NCBI RefSeq assembly: GCF_029948085.1
Contig: NZ_JARZZP010000001.1
Coordinates: forward strand, 60,490 to 124,489
DNA length: 64,000 nt
Direction of reading: 5' to 3'
DNA from: Streptococcus taonis
GTDB lineage: Bacteria > Bacillota > Bacilli > Lactobacillales > Streptococcaceae
The notes beneath the pieces are model-generated. The model was not told the origin of the DNA and ran no database searches. It worked only from the letters and a program-made list of their open reading frames with translations. Numbering within the stretch: position 1 is the stretch's first letter; every line of letters begins with the position of its first letter. Position numbers and translations under genes: made by a program. Positions 36,665-45,073 of this stretch are shown here, piece by piece.

Positions 36665-37420
36665 TTATAAATAGTGAATCATGGCTTGCTGGTCTTCCGT
36701 CCAAGTAACCCTACTTTGGACACCATAGACATCCTGCAAAGACTCTGGTGTGATGGTCTCTTTTGGAGTCCCTTGGTAAACAATTTCTCCTTCTTTCATC
36801 AGATAGAGATAGTCTGAATAACGACAAGCCAGCTGAATATCGTGTAATACTGCTAGCACATTGATATGGAGATGTTTGACAATGGTTAACAAGTCTAGCT
36901 GGTACTTGATATCCAAATGATTGGTCGGTTCGTCTAAGAGCAGAAGAGTCGGTTCTTGTGCCAAGGCGCGTGCCAACAAAACCCGCTGCTTCTCTCCTCC
37001 TGACAGAGAAGAGTAGAGTCGATTTCTTTTCTCGAACATATCTACCTTGACCAGAGCATCCTCAACCAAGGCAAAGTCTTTTTCTTTTTCCTTTTGTAAG
37101 AAAGAGAGATGGGGTGTTCTGCCCAGCATGACGATTTCCTCAACCTTACAATCAAATTGTAACTGATTAAACTGCGTGACAACTGCCATCTGCTTTGCCG
37201 TTTCCTTGACGCTCATTTGTTCCAAGGGTTTTCCATCTAGAGAAATCAAACCTTGATCAGGCTTTTCCTGTCGATAGAGGAGTTTCAGCAAGCTAGTCTT
37301 CCCACTTCCATTGGGTCCCAAAATGGTATGAAATTGCTTGCCCTCCAGTTTGAGCGAGACTCCTTTGAGAATCTTTTTTTCTCCGATTCCAAAGTGAATA
37401 TCCTGGCACATTAAGTCCAT
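36665..37420 (-). CDS. FecE/FepC-type ABC transporter ATP-binding protein
   Basis: 251 residues. Walker A GPNGSGKTSLL, Q-loop VTQFNQLQ, signature LSGGEKQRVLLARALA, Walker B LLLLDEPTNHLD and switch His VLHDIQLACRYSDYLY are typical of iron-chelate importers. It starts one base after the permease stop and its own stop is followed within about 20 bases by the lipoprotein start, so the operon is permease–ATPase–lipoprotein–esterase. Confidence 0.94.
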   Translation of the reverse strand: MDLMCQDIHFGIGEKKILKGVSLKLEGKQFHTILGPNGSGKTSLLKLLYRQEKPDQGLISLDGKPLEQMSVKETAKQMAVVTQFNQLQFDCKVEEIVMLGRTPHLSFLQKEKEKDFALVEDALVKVDMFEKRNRLYSSLSGGEKQRVLLARALAQEPTLLLLDEPTNHLDIKYQLDLLTIVKHLHINVLAVLHDIQLACRYSDYLYLMKEGEIVYQGTPKETITPESLQDVYGVQSRVTWTEDQQAMIHYL

Positions 37421-37421
37421 A

Positions 37422-38468
37422 TCAGACCTTCACCTCCCTTCGTCTACTTCCAACCATATAGATAAAGAAAGGTGCACCTACTAGGGCTGTGAAAATACCA
37501 ATCGGCAGCTCAGCATTTTGAATCAAAACACGAGCAAGAACATCTGCCCAAATAACAAAGAGAGCACCGAGCAAGGTTGCTATCGGAAAAAGCCTTCTGT
37601 AGTTTGTACCCACCAAACTTCTCGCCAAATGTGGGGTAATAAGACCAACGAAGCCGATAATCCCACAGCTTGATACCAAGATAGCTGTCAGCACAGCCAC
37701 AATCGTCACATAGAGATACCAATAAAAACGTAGGGGAATCCCCAAGGTCAAGGCTGCCTCATCACCCATCATCATAGCATTAAAAACACGATATTGGGTA
37801 GAGAAAAATAAAAAAGCAATTCCCACGATTATAGTTGGCAAGGTTAAGTGAGCCCAGGAAGTCCCCGCTAAAGAACCCATGGTCCAAAACTTGATGGTCA
37901 TGACACTATCAGCATTAGCGCCAATTGAGATAATAAAGTTTGAAAAAGCCAAAAATAGTGCATTCACAACTGTCCCTGATAAAATCAGGCTTGAAGTTGT
38001 CATCCTGCCTTGCATGGAAGCAATCAGAAGGACTGCAACTGTTGCCACAAGCGCTCCAAGGAAAGAGCCAAGACCAATCATGACCTTAAACCCGAGAATG
38101 ATGCTCAAAGTCGCACCAAAGGTTGCCCCAGCTGAAATTCCTAAAACATAAGGTTCTGCGATTGGATTATTGACTGTTGACTGCATGACGCTACCACACA
38201 TGGAAAGGCCTGCACCAACTATCAAACCAAGAAAAACCCGTGGTAATCTCATATTCCAAACAATAGCAAGTGTAGACTTCGAAAGGTCTCCTATATCCAG
38301 AGGGGCCCCCAACTTACTTAAAATAATTCTATAAGTATCACTCAAGCTAATCTGAACAGACCCCATAGAAACAGCTAGAAACAGAGAGACACCCAAAGCT
38401 CCGAGCAACAGAGCTAGGAGAAAAACATATCGCAGGTTTTGATGGTTTCCATAAAATTTGGAAAGCAT
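37422..38468 (-). CDS. FecCD-family ABC transporter permease
   Basis: 348 residues from MLSKFYGNHQ; AAAGGAGG lies seven bases before this ATG, so the in-frame ATG six codons upstream is rejected. About ten membrane helices. Family signatures are RLPRVFLGLIVGAGLSMCG and VGLITPHLARSLVG. It imports iron-siderophore, haem or B12-like ligands with the downstream ATPase and lipoprotein. The operon promoter carries a metalloregulator-like palindrome. Confidence 0.93.
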   Translation of the reverse strand: MLSKFYGNHQNLRYVFLLALLLGALGVSLFLAVSMGSVQISLSDTYRIILSKLGAPLDIGDLSKSTLAIVWNMRLPRVFLGLIVGAGLSMCGSVMQSTVNNPIAEPYVLGISAGATFGATLSIILGFKVMIGLGSFLGALVATVAVLLIASMQGRMTTSSLILSGTVVNALFLAFSNFIISIGANADSVMTIKFWTMGSLAGTSWAHLTLPTIIVGIAFLFFSTQYRVFNAMMMGDEAALTLGIPLRFYWYLYVTIVAVLTAILVSSCGIIGFVGLITPHLARSLVGTNYRRLFPIATLLGALFVIWADVLARVLIQNAELPIGIFTALVGAPFFIYMVGSRRREVKV

Positions 38469-38488
38469 GAACCCCTCCTTTAACAAAG

Positions 38489-38545
38489 ATTAAAAATTTT
38501 GACAATTTTAATAAACAGTATACCACATTTCTAAATCATGAGCAA
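38489..38545 (-). promoter_or_regulatory. Promoter and palindromic operator of the iron-uptake operon
   Basis: The minus strand has TTGCTC (38540-38545), a 17-base spacer and TATACT (38517-38522). Directly downstream is an AT-rich inverted repeat, ATTAAAA/TTTTAAT (38489-38512), with a centre AAAATT-TTGAC-AATTTT that resembles metal-responsive repressor sites, as at psaB. Confidence 0.5.
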
Positions 38546-38563
38546 GACTAGAAAAATGCACAC

Positions 38564-38590
38564 AAAAAAGCCCTCTGAAGTCAGAGGGCT
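38564..38590 (-). terminator. cadD terminator
   Basis: AGCCCTCTGA and TCAGAGGGCT form a perfect 10-bp stem, with TTTTTT following on the minus strand. Confidence 0.85.
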
Positions 38591-38620
38591 GATTTGATCA
38601 TGGGCTAAAATCCTAGTAAA

Positions 38621-39241
38621 CTAAAAAATCTCCACGATCAGAAAAGTCTCTATCGTGCCATTTTCATACATGATGTATAGTCCAAGTAGAATGAATACTA
38701 AGGGCACAATGATTCGCTCATATTTTTCAATTGTCTCGGATATTAACGGCATAGAGGATAGCACACGACTAAGCTCGCAAAAGATAATTATGCCGATTGC
38801 AAACACAAGCAACGCCACGAGTGTCTGTGACCAATCTAACGAAGCAAAATAAGGTATATAGATACCTAAATTATCTCCACCAGACGCAATTGTCAACAAT
38901 GTAACTGTCCAAAACAGTTGATTTGCCTTGCTTTGTTCTAATCTTTCAATAATTTCTTCCTCTTCTTCCTCACCTTCTCCAACAATTGCAAAGCGAATCC
39001 CTAAATAGATAGGGATTAAACCAAGCAATCCAACCATCCATTCTTCAGGCACGAAATTAACGACATAAGCAGCAACTAAACTCGCCCCTATAAGTAAGCC
39101 TGTGCCTAGATATTGCCCCGCATAAATATGCCATTTTTGTTTATTCTGTGATAGCTGTGCAAATAAAATAAATAAAATAATTAAATAATCGATACTGGTG
39201 GAAATATAAACACCAATAGCAGATATGATTGTCTGTCCCAT
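38621..39241 (-). CDS. cadD: CadD-family cadmium resistance/efflux membrane protein
   Basis: 206 residues with about six membrane helices. The start MGQTIISAIGVYISTSIDYL and the motif TIASGGDNLGIYIPYFASL are characteristic of the CadD/LysE-like cadmium transporters of Gram-positive bacteria; a central acidic loop (EGEEEEEEIIERLE) may bind metal. AGGAGG lies six bases from the ATG. Upstream are a Cys-rich leader ORF and a large palindrome, suggesting inducible control. No CadX/CadC regulator gene is adjacent, so it must be supplied from elsewhere. The block lies between two similar terminators and may be acquired. Confidence 0.87.
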   Translation of the reverse strand: MGQTIISAIGVYISTSIDYLIILFILFAQLSQNKQKWHIYAGQYLGTGLLIGASLVAAYVVNFVPEEWMVGLLGLIPIYLGIRFAIVGEGEEEEEEIIERLEQSKANQLFWTVTLLTIASGGDNLGIYIPYFASLDWSQTLVALLVFAIGIIIFCELSRVLSSMPLISETIEKYERIIVPLVFILLGLYIMYENGTIETFLIVEIF

Positions 39242-39270
39242 AAAAACCTCCTGTATTAGTCAGTAATAAA

Positions 39271-39345
39271 TCAGCAGATTTTAGGAGAGCACAGACACAT
39301 TAATTTAGCTATCGCTAATGGGTAATGTCGAACGTAGGAAAGCAT
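39271..39345 (-). CDS. 24-residue Cys-rich leader peptide upstream of cadD
   Basis: Short ORF beginning MLSYVRHYPL and ending CLCSPKIC, with three of its 24 residues Cys in the last eight. GAGGAGG lies 6 bases before the ATG, a strong ribosome-binding site, and the stop is 30 bases before the cadD start. Position and composition suggest a leader peptide whose translation could sense metal or cysteine state, or stabilise the mRNA. No similar peptide is recalled, so function is inference. Confidence 0.5.
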   Translation of the reverse strand: MLSYVRHYPLAIAKLMCLCSPKIC

Positions 39346-39409
39346 TTTACTCCTCCTCAAAACGTAGTTACAAAGTAATTTCTAACTGGAATTCGGTGAC
39401 TACTTCCAT

Positions 39410-39445
39410 GTAAAGTATAACATACTATACTTTACTTCGTAAAGT
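39410..39445 (-). promoter_or_regulatory. Large palindromic operator between cadD and the CRISPR array
   Basis: GTAAAGTATA and TATACTTTAC are perfect 10-bp arms around 6 bases (39410-39435). The right arm also forms a second palindrome, ACTTTAC-TTC-GTAAAGT (39429-39445), giving three GTAAAGT half-sites. It lies about 65 bases before the leader ORF, where an ArsR- or MerR-type metal regulator would act. It also abuts the CRISPR leader. Confidence 0.6.
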
Positions 39446-39485
39446 GTGGGCTCTCCGAGGGTCTTGCAGACTACTACCATTTGAG

Positions 39486-39913
39486 GTTTTTGTAGTCTCC
39501 AAAATTGTGGCCGATAAAACCCCGTAATCGGAGCTATTCAACAGGGTGCTAGTTTTTGTAGTCTCCAAAATTGTGGCCGATAAAACCTAACTTAGCGATT
39601 GCTCGTATTGACCATAGTTTTTGTAGTCTCCAAAATTGTGGCCGATAAAACCCTAACGGAGTGAAGGCTAACGTTGTTCCAAGTTTTTGTAGTCTCCAAA
39701 ATTGTGGCCGATAAAACTGAGAAGCTGGGTTGGGAATTCACAAAGGAGTTTTTGTAGTCTCCAAAATTGTGGCCGATAAAACACATGGGAGGTAAGGTTT
39801 GGTAATAGATATGTTTTTGTAGTCTCCAAAATTGTGGCCGATAAAACTTTGGTGTCTTTAAGATAGAACCGTGTTTTGGTTTTTGTAGTCTCCAAAATTG
39901 TGGCCGATAAAAC
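39486..39913 (+). CRISPR. Orphan type II-A-like CRISPR array, 7 repeats and 6 spacers
   Basis: Seven identical 35-nt repeats start at 39486, 39552, 39617, 39683, 39748, 39813 and 39879. They begin GTTTTTGTAGTCTCC and end GGCCGATAAAAC, with spacers of 30 or 31 nt, all different. The bases directly before the first repeat are ATTTGAG (39479-39485), the leader-end motif of streptococcal type II-A arrays, so the leader is on the left and transcription is rightward. The repeat starts like the S. thermophilus CRISPR1 repeat. No cas9, cas1, cas2 or csn2 and no obvious tracrRNA lies in the window. Confidence 0.93.
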
Positions 39914-39918
39914 CTCAA

Positions 39919-39947
39919 TAAAAAAGCTCCCTGAAGTCAGAGAGCTT
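39919..39947 (-). terminator. rpsO terminator
   Basis: AAGCTCCCTGA and TCAGAGAGCTT pair with one mismatch, and TTTTTTATTG follows on the minus strand. It closely resembles the cadD terminator at 38564-38590. Confidence 0.75.
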
Positions 39948-39960
39948 GATTCTTGCTGGA

Positions 39961-40041
39961 TAAAACATTTATAGACTAGGCGGCAAGCCGAAGATTGTAC
40001 TGATGGTACATCGAGGCGAAGCCAACGAAGTATAGAAACGT
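39961..40041. repeat. Possible small intergenic repeat with inverted ends
   Basis: The ends TAAAACATTTATA and TATAGAAACGTTTTA are imperfect inverted repeats. The interior contains three mini-hairpins (GGC..GCC, GTAC..GTAC, GGC..GCC). It resembles streptococcal BOX-like elements in style, but is not a canonical BOX. Confidence 0.4.
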
Positions 40042-40054
40042 TTTAGACGCAAGA

Positions 40055-40324
40055 TTAACGACGAAGTCCAAGAGAGTTGATCAACTCACGGTAACGGTTA
40101 ACGTCGTTTTTACGCAAGTATGCAAGCAAGTTACGACGGCGACCGATTTTCTTCATCAATCCACGGTAAGTAGCGTGGTCTTTTTTGTGTTGTTTGATGT
40201 GTTCGTTAAGGTGGTTGATTTCCCAAGTAAGGACAGCAACTTGAACCTCTACTGAACCTGTATCACCTTCGTGACGTGCATATTGTGCAATGATTTCATT
40301 TTTTTTCTCTTTTGAGATTGCCAT
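40055..40324 (-). CDS. rpsO: 30S ribosomal protein S15
   Basis: 89 residues, the standard length, [20 protein letters not shown] to LINSLGLRR. Signatures [11 protein letters not shown] and [25 protein letters not shown] are intact. S15 binds 16S rRNA early in 30S assembly. The upstream leader (to about 40430) has an ACAGGCATGC..CCTGT hairpin that could serve S15 autoregulation, though this is not demonstrated here. Confidence 0.98.
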   Translation of the reverse strand: MAISKEKKNEIIAQYARHEGDTGSVEVQVAVLTWEINHLNEHIKQHKKDHATYRGLMKKIGRRRNLLAYLRKNDVNRYRELINSLGLRR

Positions 40325-40529
40325 GATGTTTCTCCTTTTTATCTGGCTTCATCCGAGTGACAGGTTGGCATGCCTGTAACCAAGAAGAAGTTATTTGTCT
40401 TTACGACAATTCCTATTCTACCAATAACTAAGTTCTTTGTCAACTGATTTACTATTCTTACCGCAAAAGTGCTATAATAGTTATAGGAAGGATATCTAAG
40501 TTGACATCTTAAAAAGAGAGGTGATTACC

Positions 40530-40904
40530 ATGCGTAAATTCTCGCAATATCTCCCCTACTATCTGGTCATATTTTTCTTTTATTGGCCACTTTATGAGCT
40601 GTTATTATGGACTATTACTAAAAACTATATCTTGAAGGAGCTCACCATCGGCAACGTTATTATCTTCTCTCCACTGGTGACTTTCATAGTATCACTATTC
40701 TACTCTTATCGTTTCAAATTCTCAGTTTGGTGGTTAATTGGAGTTGGCTTGCTCTTTTGCTTTACCATCATTACTTTCGGAGAATTTATCCTTCTCTACT
40801 TCCTAGCCTATGAAATCTTTGCCCTCGCGGGTATGGCTGTCGGTGCCGCTATTAAGAATCTAGTGCAAAAACTGAAAAGGAAAAAACTTTCACAAAATCC
40901 TTGA
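40530..40904 (+). CDS. Small integral membrane protein, unknown function
   Basis: 124 residues from MRKFSQYLPYYLVIFFFYWP, after AGAGAGGTG; an in-frame GTG three codons upstream overlaps that ribosome-binding site and is rejected. Four hydrophobic segments (about residues 8-28, 38-58, 64-80 and 83-105) and a basic tail KLKRKKLSQNP are seen. A TATAAT-type promoter precedes it. No family recognised. The thrS-operon promoter overlaps its stop codon. Confidence 0.75.
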   Translation: MRKFSQYLPYYLVIFFFYWPLYELLLWTITKNYILKELTIGNVIIFSPLVTFIVSLFYSYRFKFSVWWLIGVGLLFCFTIITFGEFILLYFLAYEIFALAGMAVGAAIKNLVQKLKRKKLSQNP

Positions 40905-40928
40905 AAAATCTCACAATCATGCTATAAT
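40901..40928 (+). promoter_or_regulatory. Promoter of the thrS operon
   Basis: TTGAAA (40901-40906), a 16-base spacer and TATAAT (40923-40928); overlaps the end of the preceding gene and lies just before the T-box. Confidence 0.7.
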
Positions 40929-40934
40929 AATGCA

Positions 40935-41146
40935 TAGAGACAAGTCACTTAGCCCCTTTCTACCAGAGAGTGCGTGGTTGCTGAGAACGCATAGGAAGCC
41001 TAAACTGATACTACTCTACTAACTTTTATGCAAACATAAAACGGTGGCCACGTTAGAGCCAATCAGAGGTGTCCCTCTTTTTTGAGGAACATAAATGAAG
41101 GTGGAACCACGTTGCGACGTCCTTTTTGGATGTCGCAATTTTTTTA
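40935..41146 (+). ncRNA. T-box leader, threonine type
   Basis: The T-box core AAGGTGGAACCACG is at 41098-41111, followed by the terminator stem TTGCGACGTCC / GGATGTCGCAA and a T-run. A stem I region with GTGGTTGCTGAGA lies at 40973-40985. The likely specifier is ACU (Thr) at 41010-41012 within GATACTACTC. Uncharged tRNA-Thr should favour the antiterminator and switch on the two downstream genes. Confidence 0.92.
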
Positions 41147-41160
41147 TGAGGAGACTAACC

Positions 41161-41484
41161 ATGGAGTTGCAAGAATTAGTGGAACGCAGTTGGGCAATCC
41201 GACAAGCTTATCATGATCTGGAAGTTAAGCATCATGATTCCAAGTGGACGGTAGAAGAAGACCTCTTGGCTTTATCGAATGATATTGGAAATTTCCAACG
41301 ATTAGTGATGACCAAGCAAGGACGCTACTATGATGAAACACCCTACACACTGGAACATAAACTTTCAGAAAATATCTGGTGGCTAGTAGAACTTTCTCAA
41401 CGTTTGGATATAGACATCCTGACGGAAATGGAAAACTTCCTCTCTGATAAAGAAAAGCAGTTGAACATTAAAACTAGGAAGTAG
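41161..41484 (+). CDS. MazG-like protein in the thrS T-box operon
   Basis: 107 residues from MELQELVERSWAIRQAYHDL. The ATG follows ATGAGGAGACTAACC; longer readings run into the T-box terminator and are rejected. The helical pattern with EEDLLALSNDIGNFQRLVM and HKLSENIWWLVELSQRLDID fits the all-alpha MazG-like nucleotide pyrophosphohydrolase superfamily. It lies between the T-box and thrS, so it should be induced on threonine starvation. A link between nucleotide clean-up and tRNA charging is inference. Confidence 0.75.
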   Translation: MELQELVERSWAIRQAYHDLEVKHHDSKWTVEEDLLALSNDIGNFQRLVMTKQGRYYDETPYTLEHKLSENIWWLVELSQRLDIDILTEMENFLSDKEKQLNIKTRK

Positions 41485-41534
41485 GCTGCTAATAAAAAGT
41501 CAATGCATAGAAACTATGGAAAAAGGAGAATACC

Positions 41535-43478
41535 ATGATCAAAATTACTTTCCCAGATGGCGCTGTTCGTGAATTCGAATCTGGCGTTACTACTTTTGAA
41601 ATTGCCCAATCTATCAGCAATTCCCTAGCTAAAAAAGCTCTTGCTGGTAAATTCAATGGCAAACTCATCGACACTACTCGTGCTATCACTGAAGATGGAA
41701 GCATCGAAATCGTGACACCTGATCACGAAGATGCCCTTCCAATCTTGCGTCACTCGGCTGCACACTTGTTTGCCCAAGCTGCTCGTCGTCTCTTCCCAGA
41801 TATCCACTTGGGTGTCGGTCCAGCTATTGAAGATGGTTTCTACTACGATACAGACAACCAAGCTGGTCAAATATCTAACGAAGATCTTCCTCGTATCGAA
41901 GAAGAAATGCAAAAAATCGTTAAAGAAAACTTCCCATCTATTCGTGAGGAAGTGACTAAAGATGAAGCGCGTGAAATTTTCAAAAACGATCCATACAAGT
42001 TAGAATTGATCGAAGAACACTCAGAAGATGAGGGTGGCTTGACCATCTACCGTCAAGGTGAGTACGTTGACCTCTGCCGTGGCCCTCACGTGCCTTCAAC
42101 TGGTCGTATTCAAATCTTCCACCTTCTTAACGTAGCTGGTGCTTACTGGCGTGGAAATAGCGACAATGCTATGATGCAACGTATTTACGGTACAGCTTGG
42201 TTCGACAAGAAAGACTTGAAAAACTACCTTCAAATGCGTGAAGAAGCTAAGGAACGTGACCACCGTAAACTTGGTAAAGAGCTTGACCTCTTCATGATTT
42301 CTCAAGAAGTTGGACAAGGGCTTCCGTTCTGGTTGCCAAATGGGGCTACTATCCGTCGTGAATTAGAGCGCTACATCGTCGACAAGGAAATCGCTGCTGG
42401 TTACCAACACGTCTACACTCCACCAATTGCCTCAGTAGAACTTTACAAGACTTCTGGTCACTGGGATCACTACCGTGAAGATATGTTCCCTACTATGGAT
42501 ATGGGAGACGGGGAAGAATTCGTTCTTCGTCCAATGAACTGTCCTCACCATATCGAAGTCTTTAAACACCACGTTCACTCTTACCGTGAATTGCCAATCC
42601 GTATTGCTGAAATCGGTATGATGCACCGCTATGAAAAATCTGGTGCTCTCACAGGGCTTCAACGTGTACGTGAAATGTCACTTAATGACGGTCACACTTT
42701 CGTAACACCTGAACAAATTAAAGATGAGTTCCAACGTACGCTTCAATTGATTATAGATGTTTACGAAGATTTCAACTTGACTGACTATCGTTTCCGTTTA
42801 TCATATCGTGATCCTCAAGATACTCACAAATATTTTGATAATGATGAAATGTGGGAAAATGCTCAACGTATGTTGAAATCAGCTATGGATGACATGGGAC
42901 TTGACTACTTTGAAGCTGAAGGGGAAGCAGCCTTCTACGGACCAAAATTGGATATCCAAGTTAAGACAGCTCTTGGTAAAGAAGAAACTCTTTCTACAAT
43001 CCAGCTTGACTTCTTGCTCCCAGAACGCTTCGACCTTAAATATATCGGAGCTGATGGTGAAGAACACCGTCCAGTTATGATTCACCGTGGGGTTATCTCA
43101 ACTATGGAACGCTTCACAGCGATCTTGATTGAGAACTACAAGGGTGCCTTCCCAACATGGCTTGCACCACACCAAGTAACCCTTATCCCAGTATCTAACG
43201 AAAAACACGTGGACTACGCTTGGGAAGTAGCTAAGAAACTCCGTGACCGTGGTGTCCGTGCTGATGTGGATGAACGCAATGAGAAAATGCAGTTCAAGAT
43301 TCGTGCTTCTCAAACTCAAAAAATTCCTTACCAATTGATCGTTGGTGACAAGGAAATGGAAGAGCAAGCCGTAAACGTTCGCCGTTATGGTCAAAAAGAA
43401 ACAGAAACCATGCCGGTAGATGCATTTGTAGAATTGATTCTTGCAGATATCGCCAACAAATCACGAGTTGAGAAATAA
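41535..43478 (+). CDS. thrS: Threonyl-tRNA synthetase
   Basis: 647 residues. N-terminal TGS domain ([20 protein letters not shown]), editing domain with [17 protein letters not shown], class II catalytic core with [26 protein letters not shown] and [11 protein letters not shown], then the anticodon-binding domain ending [12 protein letters not shown]. It charges tRNA-Thr and edits Ser-tRNA-Thr. Controlled by the upstream T-box. A second diverged copy of its last codons lies at 45805-45867. Confidence 0.98.
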   Translation: MIKITFPDGAVREFESGVTTFEIAQSISNSLAKKALAGKFNGKLIDTTRAITEDGSIEIVTPDHEDALPILRHSAAHLFAQAARRLFPDIHLGVGPAIEDGFYYDTDNQAGQISNEDLPRIEEEMQKIVKENFPSIREEVTKDEAREIFKNDPYKLELIEEHSEDEGGLTIYRQGEYVDLCRGPHVPSTGRIQIFHLLNVAGAYWRGNSDNAMMQRIYGTAWFDKKDLKNYLQMREEAKERDHRKLGKELDLFMISQEVGQGLPFWLPNGATIRRELERYIVDKEIAAGYQHVYTPPIASVELYKTSGHWDHYREDMFPTMDMGDGEEFVLRPMNCPHHIEVFKHHVHSYRELPIRIAEIGMMHRYEKSGALTGLQRVREMSLNDGHTFVTPEQIKDEFQRTLQLIIDVYEDFNLTDYRFRLSYRDPQDTHKYFDNDEMWENAQRMLKSAMDDMGLDYFEAEGEAAFYGPKLDIQVKTALGKEETLSTIQLDFLLPERFDLKYIGADGEEHRPVMIHRGVISTMERFTAILIENYKGAFPTWLAPHQVTLIPVSNEKHVDYAWEVAKKLRDRGVRADVDERNEKMQFKIRASQTQKIPYQLIVGDKEMEEQAVNVRRYGQKETETMPVDAFVELILADIANKSRVEK

Positions 43479-43513
43479 ACCGATCACAATCTGAGAGACA
43501 TTTTTCAGTAAGA

Positions 43514-43546
43514 AAAAGCAACAACTATTTCAGTTGTTGCTTTTTT
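43514..43546 (+). terminator. thrS terminator
   Basis: AAAGCAACAACT and AGTTGTTGCTTT form a perfect stem around ATTTC, followed by T's. Confidence 0.85.
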
Positions 43547-43690
43547 GTATTTTGATTAAGCTGAGCTAGTAGTGATTGATCAAACCACCACAAATAGTAT
43601 CCTCATCAACAATCCTTTCTACCCACTAATTTTTGAGTGTAGGATATCCTCCCATGATTTGCTTCCATGAGTTAGATAAGTTGACTATCC

Positions 43691-44740
43691 TCAGTCCTTG
43701 TCTGCTTCATTTTCTTTTGCGCGATCGTTTTGTAAATCTTTTTCAGAGAGTTTTTGTTCGATATACTTGTCAATGTTTTCGTAAAATTCCTTAATCGTCT
43801 CACTATCTAATTTTGCCGAATTATGGAATTGCTTGACTTTCAATTGAACAGATTGAATACCGTAAGAGGCTTGTTTTTGGCGAATGGTTTCTAATTCTTC
43901 TTCTGAAATCGGATCTCCAACAACCGTCAAGACCAATTCATTATTACTTGACTTGTAGACTTGATTAATGACCGTATGATTGGCGAACTCATTTTCTACA
44001 AACTGTTTGATCCCTTCTTTTCGTGCTTGATCCATCGTCAGAGTGACTGCTGAATAGCTGGCTGGAAGAACCAATAATACAATCAAGGATATCAGCCCAA
44101 TTCTCATTTTAATGTTTAGCTCTTTAAATGAACTTAAAGGAGATTTTCTCATTAAAATTCTTGTTCCAACAATATTGGTTAGCATGATAAAGACACAGTT
44201 GATCAAGAAAAGATAGAGAGCCCCCAATAAAAATCGTACATTCCCATTAGCTAAACCATAGCCAGCAGTACAGATAGGCGGCATCAAAGCTGTAGCAATG
44301 GCTACTCCTGGCACGATATTGTTTGCTTCTTTTTTCCTTGAACCGATCACACCAGCAATCCCACCAGCAATAGCAATGAGAACATCCCAAATGGTTGGAG
44401 AGGTTCGTGCGATCAACTCGCTACTTGCATAAGACAAGGGAGAAATCCAGAAATACAGAGTCGAGACAAGCAAACTGACCAACACTTGAGTCAATAAAAC
44501 CTCTAGAGATTGCTTGATTAAACGCGTATCAAAAATAGCTAAACCGAATCCCAGTCCAACAATCGGTGTCATGAGAGGTGAAATTAACATGGCTCCAATA
44601 ATAACAGCTGTTGAATTCATATTTAGACCGATAGAGGCAATAAAAATTGCACACATCAAAATCGCTGTATCTCTCAATCGAACATGAAGGTCATCGTATA
44701 ATTTCTCACGGTATTCCCGTGTTGAATAATTGGCAGTCAT
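43691..44740 (-). CDS. DUF389 family membrane protein
   Basis: 349 residues with about six to seven helices; NSTAVIIGAMLISPLMTPIVGLG and VPGVAIATALMPPICTAGYGLA are the hallmark DUF389 (TIGR00341-like) blocks. A soluble C-terminal domain (about residues 235-320) and an acidic tail follow. The function of the family is unknown. Its start overlaps the stop of the potassium-channel gene by 4 bp (ATGA), so the two are coupled. It lies in the segment between thrS and its duplicated 3' end. Confidence 0.88.
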   Translation of the reverse strand: MTANYSTREYREKLYDDLHVRLRDTAILMCAIFIASIGLNMNSTAVIIGAMLISPLMTPIVGLGFGLAIFDTRLIKQSLEVLLTQVLVSLLVSTLYFWISPLSYASSELIARTSPTIWDVLIAIAGGIAGVIGSRKKEANNIVPGVAIATALMPPICTAGYGLANGNVRFLLGALYLFLINCVFIMLTNIVGTRILMRKSPLSSFKELNIKMRIGLISLIVLLVLPASYSAVTLTMDQARKEGIKQFVENEFANHTVINQVYKSSNNELVLTVVGDPISEEELETIRQKQASYGIQSVQLKVKQFHNSAKLDSETIKEFYENIDKYIEQKLSEKDLQNDRAKENEADKD

Positions 44741-45060
44741 TTGTCCTCTCCTCTTTCCTTATTTAAATCGGTATAATAATTAATAATAACAGCTGATAAA
44801 CAGCCAAAAAATATGAGCCCATAAATCGTCAAGAAGACACTGGTAATCCTTCCAATCAAGGTCACAGCTAGGAGATCCCCGTAGCCGACAGTCGTCGAAG
44901 TCACAAAAGCATACCAAAGACCGTCTCCGTAATTTGTGATAGCAGGTTCAACTAGGAAAAGCACGCCTCCTGACCCAAAAACAAAGGTCACAAAACTCAG
45001 AGCAAACCGAGTAAAACCCGTAACCTGTATAATATGCCATAACATTTTTAAACGTCTCAT
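44737..45060 (-). CDS. Small two-helix potassium channel
   Basis: 107 residues with two membrane helices flanking a pore loop, and the selectivity filter TTVGYGD is intact. This is the minimal ion_trans_2 (KcsA-like) pore without a regulatory domain. Its position, coupled to a DUF389 gene and next to remnants of a TMEM175-type channel gene, suggests a cation-homeostasis cluster. Gating and role are unknown. Confidence 0.88.
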   Translation of the reverse strand: MRRLKMLWHIIQVTGFTRFALSFVTFVFGSGGVLFLVEPAITNYGDGLWYAFVTSTTVGYGDLLAVTLIGRITSVFLTIYGLIFFGCLSAVIINYYTDLNKERGEDK

Positions 45061-45073
45061 TTGTTCTCCTTAT

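Noticed and set aside
39592..39918. Minus-strand ORFs of 108 and 75 codons over the CRISPR array
   Set aside because: Translations repeat the CRISPR unit (e.g. LSATILETTKT); they are artefacts of the repeats.
41095..41160. 22-codon N-terminal extension of the MazG-like protein
   Set aside because: It would be translated from the T-box antiterminator/terminator; a proper ribosome-binding site precedes the ATG at 41161.
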